Positions 27,925 through 39,141 are shown, counted from the stretch's first letter. The stretch is DNA of 64,000 bases from an uncultured Sutterella sp. (GCA_900544335.1 UQUS01000004.1:1-64000), one strand, 5' to 3'. The notes: a model not told the origin generated them from the sequence alone. Program-made: numbers and translations.

Positions 27925-28041
27925 TTAAAGACGAATACCGCCACGCATTGGATTAGCTGTGTTAATACTTTTAGAATGCATTACACCACGTTTAAACATT
28001 TTGCGAGACGCTTTCGGGGACATTTTATAACGCTTACTCAT
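27925..28041 (-). CDS. Gokushovirus small basic DNA-packaging protein
   Basis: A 38-residue protein, rich in Lys and Arg (MSKRYKMSPKASRKMFKRG) and ending NPMRGGIRL. This ending is typical of the tiny basic proteins of gokushoviruses, which bind the genome inside the capsid like the J protein of phiX174. Its ATG overlaps the stop of the preceding mini-ORF in an ATGA arrangement. Confidence 0.8.
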   Translation of the reverse strand: MSKRYKMSPKASRKMFKRGVMHSKSINTANPMRGGIRL

Positions 28042-28124
28042 GAAAAAAATCCTTTAAAAAAGGTAATAACAGATTCCAAAACTCCGGAAATCAACTCAAA
28101 CCAATCTTTACCATGTAATGTCAT
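28038..28124 (-). CDS. Phage mini-ORF, 28-residue amphipathic peptide
   Basis: Peptide with a polar start (MTLHGKDWFEL) and a hydrophobic, Phe-rich half (SVITFFKGFF). Its ATG overlaps the stop of the upstream mini-ORF by ATGA, and its own stop overlaps the start of the packaging protein the same way. This double overlap is the main support that it is translated. Function unknown. Confidence 0.5.
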   Translation of the reverse strand: MTLHGKDWFELISGVLESVITFFKGFFS

Positions 28125-28213
28125 ATCAAACCTCGAAAAACATAAGACAATGTAAACTCAAGAATGCAAAGAGTTACACAAATCAGTATAACATAATAAA
28201 GAAAAGTCTTCAT
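28121..28213 (-). CDS. Phage mini-ORF, 30-residue single-span membrane peptide
   Basis: The peptide MKTFLYYVILICVTLCILEF followed by ten residues has one hydrophobic span of about 20 residues and a positively charged end. Its ATG begins 1 base after the VP2 stop and its stop overlaps the next ATG, so it fits a translational-coupling chain. A membrane role, possibly in host lysis, is a guess: gokushoviruses have no agreed lysis gene. Confidence 0.5.
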   Translation of the reverse strand: MKTFLYYVILICVTLCILEFTLSYVFRGLI

Positions 28214-28214
28214 A

Positions 28215-28949
28215 TTAATCAGTTCCTGAACGATTATTAGACAAATTTGAATAAGCGGAATTACCTGCTTTTCTGAAAAAATCCTTTCCTAAATTTAAAA
28301 CATTACCAAAAGAAGTGCCAAGTTTACTAGCGGCATCAGATACATTATCGTATAAAGACTTAAAAGAACCTTTTAAAAAATTAAACGATTCAGGGGCCTG
28401 TTTTGAACCAAATTCCCATAAAGTATTGCCAAAACGAGCACCTGTACCTAACTCACCAGAACCAAATTTAGCATCGGCAAGAGACTTTTGTGCGCCGGCA
28501 TCAAGATTCTTAATGCGAGCATCAATTTCAGACATTTCCTTGCGCACTTTATCTTGACTAATCCGTAAAAGATTAGCCTGCTCCTCAGCCTGCTTAGCAC
28601 TAGCCGTATTTAGATGCGACTGAGTATTAGCCTGAGCGGTCTGCGCATCCTGTAATCCAATGGTTGATTCTTGCTGCCGAATGGCAAGGGCACTGTTAAT
28701 GCCCTTCTCTATCGGGTCTTCCATCGGAATCAATTGACCTTGCGGCGTACTTGCGCCGTTTCCGCCAGTAGCGGAAAGGATGGGGTTTAGACCTGCATTG
28801 CGCAAATCGTCAACCTCGCGCTGATGGGCGGTATTACTCATGCGCTCCATCCATTCGCGCTGCTTACGCATTTCGCGCGAATTTAGATAATTACCAAGTA
28901 AGCCGCCGCCAATTCCTGCGGCGGCACCAATTACAGAAGCCCAAGACAT
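28215..28949 (-). CDS. Gokushovirus VP2 DNA pilot protein
   Basis: A 244-residue protein with an N-terminal glycine/alanine-rich hydrophobic stretch (VIGAAAGIGGGLLGNYLNS), then the hallmark MSNTAHQREVDDLRNAGLNPILSA, and a long Gln/Ala/Lys-rich helical region with coiled-coil character (about 75-150). VP2 corresponds to phiX174 H, which forms a tube that delivers DNA through the envelope. It follows VP1 after a hairpin at 29034-29052. Confidence 0.9.
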   Translation of the reverse strand: MSWASVIGAAAGIGGGLLGNYLNSREMRKQREWMERMSNTAHQREVDDLRNAGLNPILSATGGNGASTPQGQLIPMEDPIEKGINSALAIRQQESTIGLQDAQTAQANTQSHLNTASAKQAEEQANLLRISQDKVRKEMSEIDARIKNLDAGAQKSLADAKFGSGELGTGARFGNTLWEFGSKQAPESFNFLKGSFKSLYDNVSDAASKLGTSFGNVLNLGKDFFRKAGNSAYSNLSNNRSGTD

Positions 28950-29033
28950 ATCAGAATCCTTATTGTTTTCGTTTTGACTAACAATAAATCAAAACCTTAA
29001 CTAACGAGAAAGAAAAGAAAAAGCACTACCGAT

Positions 29034-29052
29034 AAGGGGCTTGTCGCCCCTT
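29034..29052 (-). terminator. Phage hairpin between VP1 and VP2
   Basis: AAGGGGC and GCCCCTT arms (29034-29040 and 29046-29052) lie just after the VP1 stop; on the minus strand a T-rich stretch follows after about 12 bases. Probably a partial terminator setting the VP1:VP2 ratio. Confidence 0.55.
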
Positions 29053-29059
29053 AACCCGA

Positions 29060-30748
29060 CTAGAAATGATCTACCAAACTCGGCACACTGTAAACCGGCA
29101 TCGGTCGCGCACACTTCATCTTAAAGTAAGCATCAAAGATAAACTGCGGTTCGTTCTGAACTGCAACGGCACGAGCAACCGGAGGATTATCCTGAATAAA
29201 CTCGGCATTCAATTTCGGAAGATTTTCGAACTTCTGACTAAGATGCCACACATCTAGCGACTGCGGTGCTGTACTGCGCATGATACCTGTAATCATCGAC
29301 GGCTTGTAGCGGTACTCCGCATAACGTTCCTGATAACCAAAAACCTGCTCATCAATGACATTTCCGGCCGAGTCTTTGACGGACGAGCCTTGCGCATAAA
29401 TTTCCTTGTTAAGAACAGTCTGCTCACCAAGATGCGAGAAAACCGGGTAGTAGAAATCGAAACGGCTCTTTCGGAACCAAGCACGGTTAAGACCTTGCTG
29501 ATAGGTAAGGTCAGCGCGAACGCTCACGAAGCCGATAATGCAGCCGTACTCGGTAAAGGACCGGTTAAAGCCATGGAAGACATCAGAGCCAACGCCATAA
29601 GCAGCAAGGTTACCCTGCGGGGTAGTATCGTTCGTTGAACTTGTCTGCTGCACCGGGTTAATCGTGATACGGGTGCTGCTTCCACCAAGATACTCCGGAC
29701 GCTGCAAGCGGAGGTCCGGGTTAGTAACGCCAAAATGCGACTGAAGCAATTCGGTGTAGCGAGTGCCACCGCGAGCATCACGTTCCAAAAGCTTTTGCAA
29801 CTGGAAAGCATAGCGAAGGCTATTAATCGTAATTGGAGAAGCCTTCGACAAATCGGCAACAAAATCAGACCCGTTAATATGAACAAAAGGCTTATTATAA
29901 GAAACATTAGTAGGAGAATCCGACTGACCACCCGGGTTGATACTATACGTAAAATCACCAAGAACCGGATTAACAGAAACTGAATGCGTACCGGCGGATA
30001 ACGATTGCTGACCAAGACGAAGAGCAAGAGAAGGATTAGTAAAAGCCTGCGCAGCATAAGGCAAAGTAAAATCGACAGAACCGAAATCTACATTAGCAAA
30101 AGTAGAACCTGAAATAGGCGCAGTACTACCTAAAGAAACTTCGACGCTGTCGCCTTTCTGCGGCCAAGGGAGGCAACTCGTGAAATAATCATGACGCTTA
30201 CCACGACGGAACAAAGAATACGTCGTCGGCGAATCATTTTCATCGCCCGTGTTAACGGTAAGACTATCCTGCAAATTCTCATCGCGGAACCATTCGTTGT
30301 AAATGAGGTTGCACGCACGAAGCGGAAGCGCGTTAACCGTTAGCTTCTTATCCGGCGGAATGCCGAGATAATCATAAATCGAACCAAAACCGAAACCACT
30401 ATCCGGAGCGGTAACGGTCGGACAAATGTAATCGACAGAATCTTGCGGATTCTTTCGCTCACCGTGCATATTGGTCCAGTGATCCCAAACAAGGCGATAA
30501 GGCACAAAGAAAAAGAAACTATCTAACCACAGGTTGTCCATAATCGGAACGACTGGCGTCGCCAAACGCGTGAAGAAACTGGCGTTAACGTCAAAAGTAT
30601 CTCCGGGGAGAACTTCATCGAAAAAGACCGGAATCAAATATCCGGAATTGAAAGCCGTTTTTGTTGTGAAAGAACGGTCAAAAACACTACGGGGAATCTC
30701 CGCACGAGGAATCTCGGCGAAACGATGCTGCGATACAAAACGATTCAT
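29060..30748 (-). CDS. Gokushovirus VP1 major capsid protein
   Basis: A 562-residue capsid protein. It starts at the ATG at 30748 (MNRFVSQHRFAEIPRAEIPR, with AGGT upstream) rather than 18 bases earlier. Conserved features are FDRSFTTKTAFNSGYLIPVF, LPGDTF, the FFFFVPYRLVWDHW block near residue 75, and the C-terminal FKMKCARPMPVYSVPSL. The middle (about residues 180-340) is the variable, threefold-spike region of gokushoviruses. Sixty copies form the T=1 shell. Confidence 0.93.
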   Translation of the reverse strand: MNRFVSQHRFAEIPRAEIPRSVFDRSFTTKTAFNSGYLIPVFFDEVLPGDTFDVNASFFTRLATPVVPIMDNLWLDSFFFFVPYRLVWDHWTNMHGERKNPQDSVDYICPTVTAPDSGFGFGSIYDYLGIPPDKKLTVNALPLRACNLIYNEWFRDENLQDSLTVNTGDENDSPTTYSLFRRGKRHDYFTSCLPWPQKGDSVEVSLGSTAPISGSTFANVDFGSVDFTLPYAAQAFTNPSLALRLGQQSLSAGTHSVSVNPVLGDFTYSINPGGQSDSPTNVSYNKPFVHINGSDFVADLSKASPITINSLRYAFQLQKLLERDARGGTRYTELLQSHFGVTNPDLRLQRPEYLGGSSTRITINPVQQTSSTNDTTPQGNLAAYGVGSDVFHGFNRSFTEYGCIIGFVSVRADLTYQQGLNRAWFRKSRFDFYYPVFSHLGEQTVLNKEIYAQGSSVKDSAGNVIDEQVFGYQERYAEYRYKPSMITGIMRSTAPQSLDVWHLSQKFENLPKLNAEFIQDNPPVARAVAVQNEPQFIFDAYFKMKCARPMPVYSVPSLVDHF

Positions 30749-30794
30749 AATAATAACCTGCCACAAAAAAAGTATTTTACGTTTTTTGGTGTCA

Positions 30795-30831
30795 GTCCGA
30801 CCAATTACATCAAGTGGGCAATTGGTCGGAC
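30795..30831. repeat. 12-bp perfect inverted repeat between VP3 and VP1
   Basis: GTCCGACCAATT (30795-30806) and AATTGGTCGGAC (30820-30831) around a 13-base loop, with no T tract. In phage single-stranded DNA this forms a strong hairpin; candidate for an origin, packaging signal or capsid-interaction element. Confidence 0.65.
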
Positions 30832-30839
30832 TTCGACCT

Positions 30840-31322
30840 TTAGGTCTTCGGAGTACCTTCTAGCGCTTGAGAGCCGGGTTCAGATGCGCTAGGTTGCTTA
30901 TCAACGACTGAAGGGCCAGCAGGCTGCACATCAGCCTTATCCGCAGCCGAATCTGCAGCCTTCTTAAGTACGCCCATTTCGACGAGCGCTTGTCGAGCGC
31001 CCGGATCGTTAAGACTGGTGAGAAACTCAGACAAAGAGTTATTAAAACGAGAACGAACGTGAGAAGGCAACCCTTCAAAATATTCACGAGCACGAGCCAC
31101 ATGATTTTGAGCGTCGTGAAAATCAGGAATAGCCGTAGTGTCAGCATATAGAGGCTGCTGACCATGATTGTTAAGAATTCCCATAACCTGTCCGAGATTA
31201 TGGGCTTTGAGTAGGGATTCGATTTCGCACTCATCTTTAAACTGCTGCTGCGTCAAAGAGGGTTGAACAAACTCTAGCCCCTTTTCAGGGGCACCGAGCG
31301 AATATCTGCTGCGGATTTGCAT
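30840..31322 (-). CDS. Gokushovirus VP3 internal scaffolding protein
   Basis: A 160-residue hydrophilic protein typical of VP3: SLTQQQFKDECEIESLLKAH near the N-terminus, then YADTTAIPDFHDAQNHVARAREYFEGLPS, which is the conserved core, and a disordered Ala/Pro/Ser-rich tail. It guides procapsid assembly and leaves before maturation. It starts 6 bases after the VP5 stop. Confidence 0.9.
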   Translation of the reverse strand: MQIRSRYSLGAPEKGLEFVQPSLTQQQFKDECEIESLLKAHNLGQVMGILNNHGQQPLYADTTAIPDFHDAQNHVARAREYFEGLPSHVRSRFNNSLSEFLTSLNDPGARQALVEMGVLKKAADSAADKADVQPAGPSVVDKQPSASEPGSQALEGTPKT

Positions 31323-31328
31323 TACGTA

Positions 31329-31634
31329 TTACTCCTTATCAGGAACTGCTTGAGAAACTAAATCTTCAAACCGGAACCACGCGCCTTGATACGCATCAAC
31401 CTTGACGACTAAGCCGGAAGCGGTATCGAAATACCCTACTTCCACGCATTCGAAATCTTCCGGATGAGCGGTATAAAGTTGAGCAGATGGCGTGCGCAAG
31501 AAATCAATCAAAGAACGCTTCGCCACCTGCTCATTAGGCGCACAGAACGGCTCGGCAAAACGACCCATCTTTTTATCAAAGATGGAAAACATAGACAAAC
31601 GGTAAGACGGGGAAACAGTAATAGGTGCATTCAT
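31329..31634 (-). CDS. Gokushovirus nonstructural protein (VP5-like)
   Basis: A 101-residue protein with SMFSIFDKKMGRFAEPFCAP, then RSLIDFLRTPSAQLYTAHPEDFECVEVGYFD, the pattern of the gokushovirus nonstructural/VP5 family that switches replication toward single-stranded DNA. It starts 5 bases after the VP4 tail stop, keeping the order VP4-VP5-VP3 found in free gokushoviruses. Confidence 0.82.
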   Translation of the reverse strand: MNAPITVSPSYRLSMFSIFDKKMGRFAEPFCAPNEQVAKRSLIDFLRTPSAQLYTAHPEDFECVEVGYFDTASGLVVKVDAYQGAWFRFEDLVSQAVPDKE

Positions 31635-31639
31635 TTGAT

Positions 31640-31720
31640 TTACCTTTTAGAAATAACCTCAAACGGCCGAATTAGATTAGAAGCCTGCTCACTTTTGAGG
31701 AACTCTTTTTTAGCGACTCC
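31640..31720 (-). pseudogene. Detached C-terminal tail of phage VP4
   Basis: An open frame entering from the right junction and ending in TAA at 31640 reads GVAKKEFLKSEQASNLIRPF and then six more residues. It has the charged, helical character and the KRx ending of gokushovirus VP4 C-termini, and sits where VP4 should end, 5 bases before VP5. Together with the body at the left edge it would restore a full VP4 in the circular phage. Confidence 0.6.
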
Positions 31721-31721
31721 C

Positions 31722-32108
31722 GTTGTAGCGGTTCAGACCGCCGCCACTTCAGACCCCAGCGAGGCGCTTGCAAGCTACCTCTTCCAACATGCCGCCGACA
31801 GCGACAAGCAGGTTCTCATTCAGTGGGCCTACGTGGCGCTCTCAAAGACCTCCGCCGCCCGCCAGGTCCAGACGATTCCTTCGAGCAAGGTGAAGAGCGT
31901 TGAGTCGAACGCCCAGAAGACGCTCACCAACCTCGTTGTCGGCCGCTGCTCCGCGCCTGCCCTCCGGGTTCTCATGAAGAATCCCAAAAACGGCCTGCAG
32001 GAAACCATGACGCTTCTCGCGACCAAGCTTGTAAACGCCGAAATCGAGCGCCGCACCTCGCCTCTTCTCTCGCTCACGATCAGCGATCTGATCGGCTCCA
32101 AGAAATAA
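31722..32108 (+). pseudogene. Exported protein of unknown function, 5' end missing
   Basis: The frame is continuous from the phage junction to a TAA at 32108 and reads, from the junction, VVAVQTAATSDPSEALASYL onward for about 128 residues. ATPVVA just at the junction looks like the end of a signal peptide, so the start of the gene has been lost or replaced by phage sequence. The mature part is helical with no recognised domain. It is followed 32 bases later by another exported-protein gene. Confidence 0.6.
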
Positions 32109-32140
32109 TCCGCCATAATCCGCACTTCCGGAGACCATTC

Positions 32141-32808
32141 ATGCAAAAGCTCAGCCTTCTGTTCGCCCTTCTTCCGGCCGCCGCAGGAGTCCATGCCGAA
32201 ACGCCGATTCCGCTCTGGAACGGCGCCGTCTACAACCAGCCGGTCGAAACGATCAAGGCGCAGAACGGCGTCTTCGACTGCTCGCAGCGCGGCCGGCAGA
32301 TGCTCTGCCGCGGAAACGTCGAATTCGCGGGCCACAACGACTGGGGCAGGTCTACTTCTTCACGGACGGCAAACTCAAGGCTGTCTCGCTCTTTGCGCCC
32401 GTCTCTCTCGCGCACTTCAAGGATGCGGCCGCAGCCGTCCACAAGTCGGGCATGACGCCCGCGGTTCTCACGGACCACGAGGACAAGGTCGCCTTCGACT
32501 TTTTCCAGGCCAAGATTCAGTCGAAATCCATGCCCGCCATCGACCGCGATCTCGCCGAGAAGGAAACCGAACTGCTCAAGGGCAAGAAGGTCGGATACGT
32601 CTTCATCAACGCCAAGACGCTGCTTGAGAACGTCAAGGGCGGCAGCGTCACGAACGCCGCCAAGTTCTTCCAGGTCCACGCCCCCCGCACGCTCCGCACG
32701 ACCGAAATTCTGCTCGACGACCAGGGCGTTGTCGTGAGCTTCCGAGCGCCGATGGCCGTTCAGGACGAAACGGGCAAAAGCATGCTCGAAGAGAAGCAGG
32801 CTAAATAA
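32141..32808 (+). pseudogene. Exported protein of unknown function with a frameshift
   Basis: Starts MQKLSLLFALLPAAAGVHA, a clear signal peptide with an AxA cleavage site, and reads to about GHND (near 32340). There the frame must shift by one base to continue as LGQVYFFTDGKLKAVSLFAP and on to a TAA at 32808, giving about 222 residues in total. Restoring one C in GAC-TGG would give NDLGQVYF, so a single-base deletion at 32340 or so is the likely cause; it may also be a sequencing error. Family not recognised. Confidence 0.65.
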
Positions 32809-32834
32809 CGCCCGGCCCGGCCGCCACAAACAAA

Positions 32835-32873
32835 ACGAGCTCCGTTCCCGGATTCGGGCGGAGCTCGTTTTTT
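32835..32873. terminator. Bidirectional terminator between exported-protein gene and his operon
   Basis: Ten-base arms ACGAGCTCCG (32835-32844) and CGGAGCTCGT (32859-32868) with T-runs on both strands; it serves the gene ending at 32808 and hisIE ending at 32890. Confidence 0.85.
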
Positions 32874-32889
32874 CAGTCGTTGAACCGAA

Positions 32890-33521
32890 TTACTCGGCCT
32901 TGGCGGCCTGCTCGCGGCTGGCGTGGCGGGCGCGCAGGATGTCGATCACGTCGGCAAGCTCAAGATCGGCGTCGGCAAGAAGCACCAGCAGGTGGTAGAC
33001 CAGGTCGGCAGCCTCGTTCTTCAGCTCCTCCTTGTCGTGCACCGTGGCGGCCAGCGCCGTCTCGACGCCTTCCTCGCCCACCTTCTGCGCAATGCGCTTC
33101 GTACCTCGTGCATAGAGGCTTGCGGTGTAGGACGTGGCCGGATCGGCGGTGCGGCGGCTCTCAAGCAGCACTTCGAGCTCGCGCAGGAAGTTCCACTTGT
33201 GCTCGACGGGCGAAAAGCAGCTCTTCGTGCCGCGGTGGCAGGTCGGGCCTTCGGGGTTGACGAGCACGAGAAGCGCGTCGCTGTCGCAGTCGGTGCCGAT
33301 GTCGACGAGATTGAGCCAGTGCCCGCTCGTCTCGCCCTTCGTCCAGAGGCGCAGCTTGGTGCGCGACCAGAACGTGACCTTCTTCGTTTCGAGCGTCTTC
33401 TCGAGCGCTTCCGGGTTCATGCAGCCGAGCATGAGCACCTGGCCCGAGCAGGCGTCCTGCACGACGACCGGGATCAGCCCGCCGGTCTTTTCCCAGTCAA
33501 GCGTCTTGATGTCTTCCTTGG

Positions 33522-33528
<7 letters not shown>
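32890..33528 (-). CDS. hisIE: Bifunctional phosphoribosyl-AMP cyclohydrolase / phosphoribosyl-ATP pyrophosphatase
   Basis: A 212-residue fusion. Residues about 1-120 are HisI ([29 protein letters not shown], and the zinc-binding CHRGTKSCF); residues about 125-205 are HisE ([40 protein letters not shown]). It performs steps 2 and 3 of histidine synthesis. Last gene of the operon; its start overlaps hisF by 7 bases. Most Betaproteobacteria have separate hisI and hisE. Confidence 0.93.
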
Positions 33529-35618
<2,090 letters not shown>

Positions 35619-35619
<1 letters not shown>

Positions 35620-36692
35620 CAGAGGACTCCCTTGGAAGACGGCAGATCGCTTCCTTCGATTCTCACGGCATCGCGCAGCGTGCGTCCGAACGCCTTGAAA
35701 AGGCCTTCGGCCACGTGGTGGTCGTTCCTTCCCTTCGCCTTCAGGTTGAGCGTCACGCCCATCGTCTGGGAAAGCGAGCGGAAGAAATGCTCGACCATCT
35801 CGGTGGACATGTCGCCCACCTTTCTGTGATTGAACTTCGCCTTGAAGGTCAGGTACGGCCGGCCCGAAATGTCAAGCGCGCAACGGGCGAGCGTCTCGTC
35901 CATCGGAAGCAGGAAGCCGAAGCGGCGGATCCCGCGCTTGTCGCCGAGCGCGGCCTTCAGGGCTTCGCCGAGCGCGAGGCCGACGTCCTCGACCGTGTGA
36001 TGATCGTCGATCTCCAGATCGCCCACGGCATAGACGTGCAGCCTGATGCCGCCGTGAACGGCAATCTGCGTGAGCATGTGATCAAAGAACCCCACGCCCG
36101 TGTTGATCTCGTTTCCGCCCGAGCGGTCGAGCCACGCCTCGACGGTGATGCGGGTTTCCTTCGTGTTGCGCTCGACGCGGGCATGGCGCTCGGACCCGGC
36201 CACGCCGATGATCTCGTCCGCGATCTCGGTCCAGGACCTGCCGTCCGGCCCCACGCGAAGGCCCTTGAGCCCCATGTTGGTGGCGAGCGACATGTCGGTC
36301 TCGCGGTCGCCGATCACATAGCAGTTGTCCGCATCGAGAACGCCTTCCTTCAGGTACTTCTTCACCAAACCCGTCTTGGGCTTGCGGCACTCGCAGCCGT
36401 CGCCCGGCATGTGCGGGCAGATGAGGACCTCGTCAAAGTGCGCGCCCTGGCTCTCGAGGATCTGCATCATCAGCTCGTGCGGTCCCGTGAAGTCGGCCCG
36501 CGGAAAGCTCTTGGTGCCGAGTCCGTCCTGGTTCGAAACCATGACGAGCTTCCAGCCCGCCTCGCGCAAGCGCTTCAGAGCCGGAAGGACGCCCTCGACG
36601 AACTTCATCTTTTCGAAGCGGTCGACCTGAAAGTCCTCGGGCTCCTCGAGAATGGTGCCGTCGCGGTCCACAAAGAGAATGCGTTCGCTCAT
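35619..36692 (-). CDS. hisB: Bifunctional histidinol-phosphatase / IGP dehydratase
   Basis: A 357-residue fusion. Residues about 1-165 are a HAD phosphatase ([22 protein letters not shown], zinc-binding [22 protein letters not shown]); residues about 168-357 are IGP dehydratase ([29 protein letters not shown] and later HH/DxHH metal motifs such as [15 protein letters not shown]). This fused form is the Enterobacterales type; Betaproteobacteria usually carry only the dehydratase, so it supports lateral origin of the operon. Confidence 0.93.
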
Positions 36693-37813
36693 GCGTCCTC
36701 CTTCAGAATGTCTTCGAGCGCGGCGAGAAGGCGCTCGTTTTCCTCCTTCGTTCCGATCGTGATGCGGATGCAGTTCTCAAGCGTCGGCTGGCGGCTCTGA
36801 TCGCGCAGAATGATGCCGCGATCGCGAAGCGCCGTGAAGACGCGCGCACCGTCGACAAACTTCACGAGAAGGAAGTTGGAGGAGCTCGGGAAAACGGAAG
36901 TCACGCCCGGCAGATCCTCAAGCGCCACCTCAAGCTCGCACTTGCGCATCACGCACTGCGCGGCGCAGCGGCGCATGAGGCTCACGCCCGCGGGCGCCAG
37001 CGCCTGAGCGGCAATGTCGGCGCAGGGCACGGGGACCGGATAAGGCGCGATCACTTTTCTCAACATGCCGATGACGGCGGGCGAGGAAAGCACGAAGCCG
37101 CAGCGCAGGCCCGCCAGAGCAAAGGCCTTCGAGAGCGTGCGGATGATCACGACGTGCGGGAAGTCCTTGAGCAGCTCGACCGCCGTATTGGCCGGCGAGA
37201 ATTCGATGTAGGCCTCGTCGATCACGAGAAGCGCCCGGCCCTCGGTCACTTCGGCGAGCTTTCTCAGCATGCCGACCGGAATCAGCGTGCCCGTCGGATT
37301 TCCGGGCGAACAGGCAAAGACGACCTTCACGTCCGTCCTCTCCTCGAGCACCTTCGCGGCTTCGGCCACGTCGGGAAGCCAGCCGCGGTCGGGTGAGGTG
37401 ACGAGATTCACCACTTCGGCGCCGTTCGTTTCGGCCGACACGGCGTACATGCCGTAGGTGGGCGGAAACTGCATGACGGCATCCTCGCCGGGACGGCAGA
37501 ACGTGCGAACGAGAAGCTCGATGCCCTCGTCGCCGCCGCGGGTCACGAGAATCTGCTCGGGCGACACGCCGGCGTAGGCTGCGTAGCGCTCGACCACGGC
37601 CTCGGGCTGCGGTTCGGGATAGCGGTTGAAGAACTTCGTCTCGGGCGCCATCGGCTCGGCCTCGGCCGACTCGTTGGCGTTGAGCCAGACTTCTCCCGTC
37701 ACGCCTGCGGCCTGCATGATGCGGCGCGCGGACTGATAAGGCGAGAGCTTCTGCACGTCCGGACGGGCCAGCAGGCCCGGATCGGCGGCGGTCTTTTCAC
37801 AATAGGCGGCCAT
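36689..37813 (-). CDS. hisC: Histidinol-phosphate aminotransferase
   Basis: A 374-residue class I/II PLP aminotransferase: [11 protein letters not shown] near the start, the [14 protein letters not shown] segment, [41 protein letters not shown] with the PLP-binding Lys, and [11 protein letters not shown] at the C-terminus. It overlaps hisB by 4 bases. Confidence 0.93.
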   Translation of the reverse strand: MAAYCEKTAADPGLLARPDVQKLSPYQSARRIMQAAGVTGEVWLNANESAEAEPMAPETKFFNRYPEPQPEAVVERYAAYAGVSPEQILVTRGGDEGIELLVRTFCRPGEDAVMQFPPTYGMYAVSAETNGAEVVNLVTSPDRGWLPDVAEAAKVLEERTDVKVVFACSPGNPTGTLIPVGMLRKLAEVTEGRALLVIDEAYIEFSPANTAVELLKDFPHVVIIRTLSKAFALAGLRCGFVLSSPAVIGMLRKVIAPYPVPVPCADIAAQALAPAGVSLMRRCAAQCVMRKCELEVALEDLPGVTSVFPSSSNFLLVKFVDGARVFTALRDRGIILRDQSRQPTLENCIRITIGTKEENERLLAALEDILKEDA

Positions 37814-37819
37814 AAGGCA

Positions 37820-39136
37820 TCACTCCTTCGACTGCTTGATCTTGGCCATGCGCACGAGAACGGCGTTCCTGTGAGCGTCGAGCTCCTCAGCGTGAGCCAG
37901 AATCGCGATGGCGGGACCGAGCTTTTCAAAGCCCTGCGGGGTCATTTCCTGAACGGTCATGCGCTTCGTGAAGTCGGCAAGGCCGAGACTCGAATACGTG
38001 GCGGCATAGCCGTAGGTCGGAAGAACGTGGTTCGTACCGGTGGCGTAGTCGCCGCCCGATTCGGGCGACCAGTCGCCCACAAAGACGGAGCCCGCGTTCT
38101 GCACGAGCGGCACCAGCTCGCGCGCATTGCGCGTCTGGATGATGAGATGTTCGGGCGCGTAGCGGTTGGAGACCTTCACGCACTCTTCAAGATTCTTCAC
38201 GAGGATGAGGCGGCTGGCGGAAAGCGCCTTCGTCGCGATTTCGCGGCGCGGAAGCTCGGCGAGCTGCTCGGCGGCGGCCTTCGCAACCGCTTCGGCGAGG
38301 ATGCGCGAGGGCGTCAAAAGCACGACCTGGCTGTCCGGACCGTGCTCGGCCTGGGAGAGAAGGTCCGCGGCGACAAAGGACGGCTCGGCCCCTTCGTCGG
38401 CAATGACGAGCACTTCGGAAGGACCGGCCGGCATGTCGATGGCGGCGCCGTCGGGACGGCTGCTCACCTGGCGCTTGGCTTCGGTCACATAGGCGTTGCC
38501 CGGCCCGAAGATCTTGCCCACGCGCGGGATCGTCGCCGTGCCGAAGGCCATTGCGGCAACGGCCTGGGCGCCGCCCACCTGATAGATCTCGTCAATGCCG
38601 CAAAGACGAGCGGCAGCCAGAATCGGATCAGCGATCGGAGGGGGCGAGCAGAGAATGACGCGGGCGCAGCCGGCGATCTTCGCCGGAATGCCGAGCATCA
38701 GAACCGTGGAAAAGAGTGGCGCCGTGCCGCCCGGAATGTAGAGGCCCACCGCGCCGATCGGGCGCGTGACCTGCTGGCAGCGAACGCCGGGCATCGTCTC
38801 GACCGTGACGGGCTCGAGCACCTCGGCACTGTGGAACTTCTCGATATTGGCCGCGGCCGTCTTCAGGGCGGACATGAAGTCTTCGGGCAGACGGACGATC
38901 GCAGCGTCAACTTCTTCGGCCGAGACCTTGAAGTTCTTCACCTCGGTGCGGTCGAACTTAGCGCTGAATTCACGAAGAGCCTCGTCGCCGCGTTCGCGCA
39001 CGGCCTCGAGAATGCTCTCGACCACCGTCCTGATTCGGTCGCCCGCCATCAAGGCCGGACGGCGGAGAATTTCCTCGCGCTCCGTTTCGCTGAGCGCATC
39101 CCATTCGATGACATCGTTGAAGTGGAACGGAGACAT
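37820..39136 (-). CDS. hisD: Histidinol dehydrogenase
   Basis: A 438-residue zinc enzyme for the last two oxidation steps. [20 protein letters not shown], the ALAYGT-type region (here [22 protein letters not shown]), [31 protein letters not shown] with zinc-ligand residues, and [10 protein letters not shown] and [15 protein letters not shown] near the C-terminus are all present. Five bases separate it from hisG. Confidence 0.95.
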   Translation of the reverse strand: MSPFHFNDVIEWDALSETEREEILRRPALMAGDRIRTVVESILEAVRERGDEALREFSAKFDRTEVKNFKVSAEEVDAAIVRLPEDFMSALKTAAANIEKFHSAEVLEPVTVETMPGVRCQQVTRPIGAVGLYIPGGTAPLFSTVLMLGIPAKIAGCARVILCSPPPIADPILAAARLCGIDEIYQVGGAQAVAAMAFGTATIPRVGKIFGPGNAYVTEAKRQVSSRPDGAAIDMPAGPSEVLVIADEGAEPSFVAADLLSQAEHGPDSQVVLLTPSRILAEAVAKAAAEQLAELPRREIATKALSASRLILVKNLEECVKVSNRYAPEHLIIQTRNARELVPLVQNAGSVFVGDWSPESGGDYATGTNHVLPTYGYAATYSSLGLADFTKRMTVQEMTPQGFEKLGPAIAILAHAEELDAHRNAVLVRMAKIKQSKE

Positions 39137-39141
39137 TTTGA

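Larger units (their letters stand above)
26984..31720 (-). mobile_element. Gokushovirus (Microviridae) prophage, nearly complete
   Basis: About 4.7 kb with the gene order VP4-VP5-VP3-VP1-VP2-small ORFs on the minus strand, the size and content of a gokushovirus genome. The left edge is a dif-like site. VP4 is split: its body lies at the left edge and its C-terminal tail (31640-31720) at the right edge, as expected if a circular genome opened at a site inside VP4. The right edge at about 31720 lacks the expected second dif site and joins GC-rich DNA directly. Confidence 0.85.
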
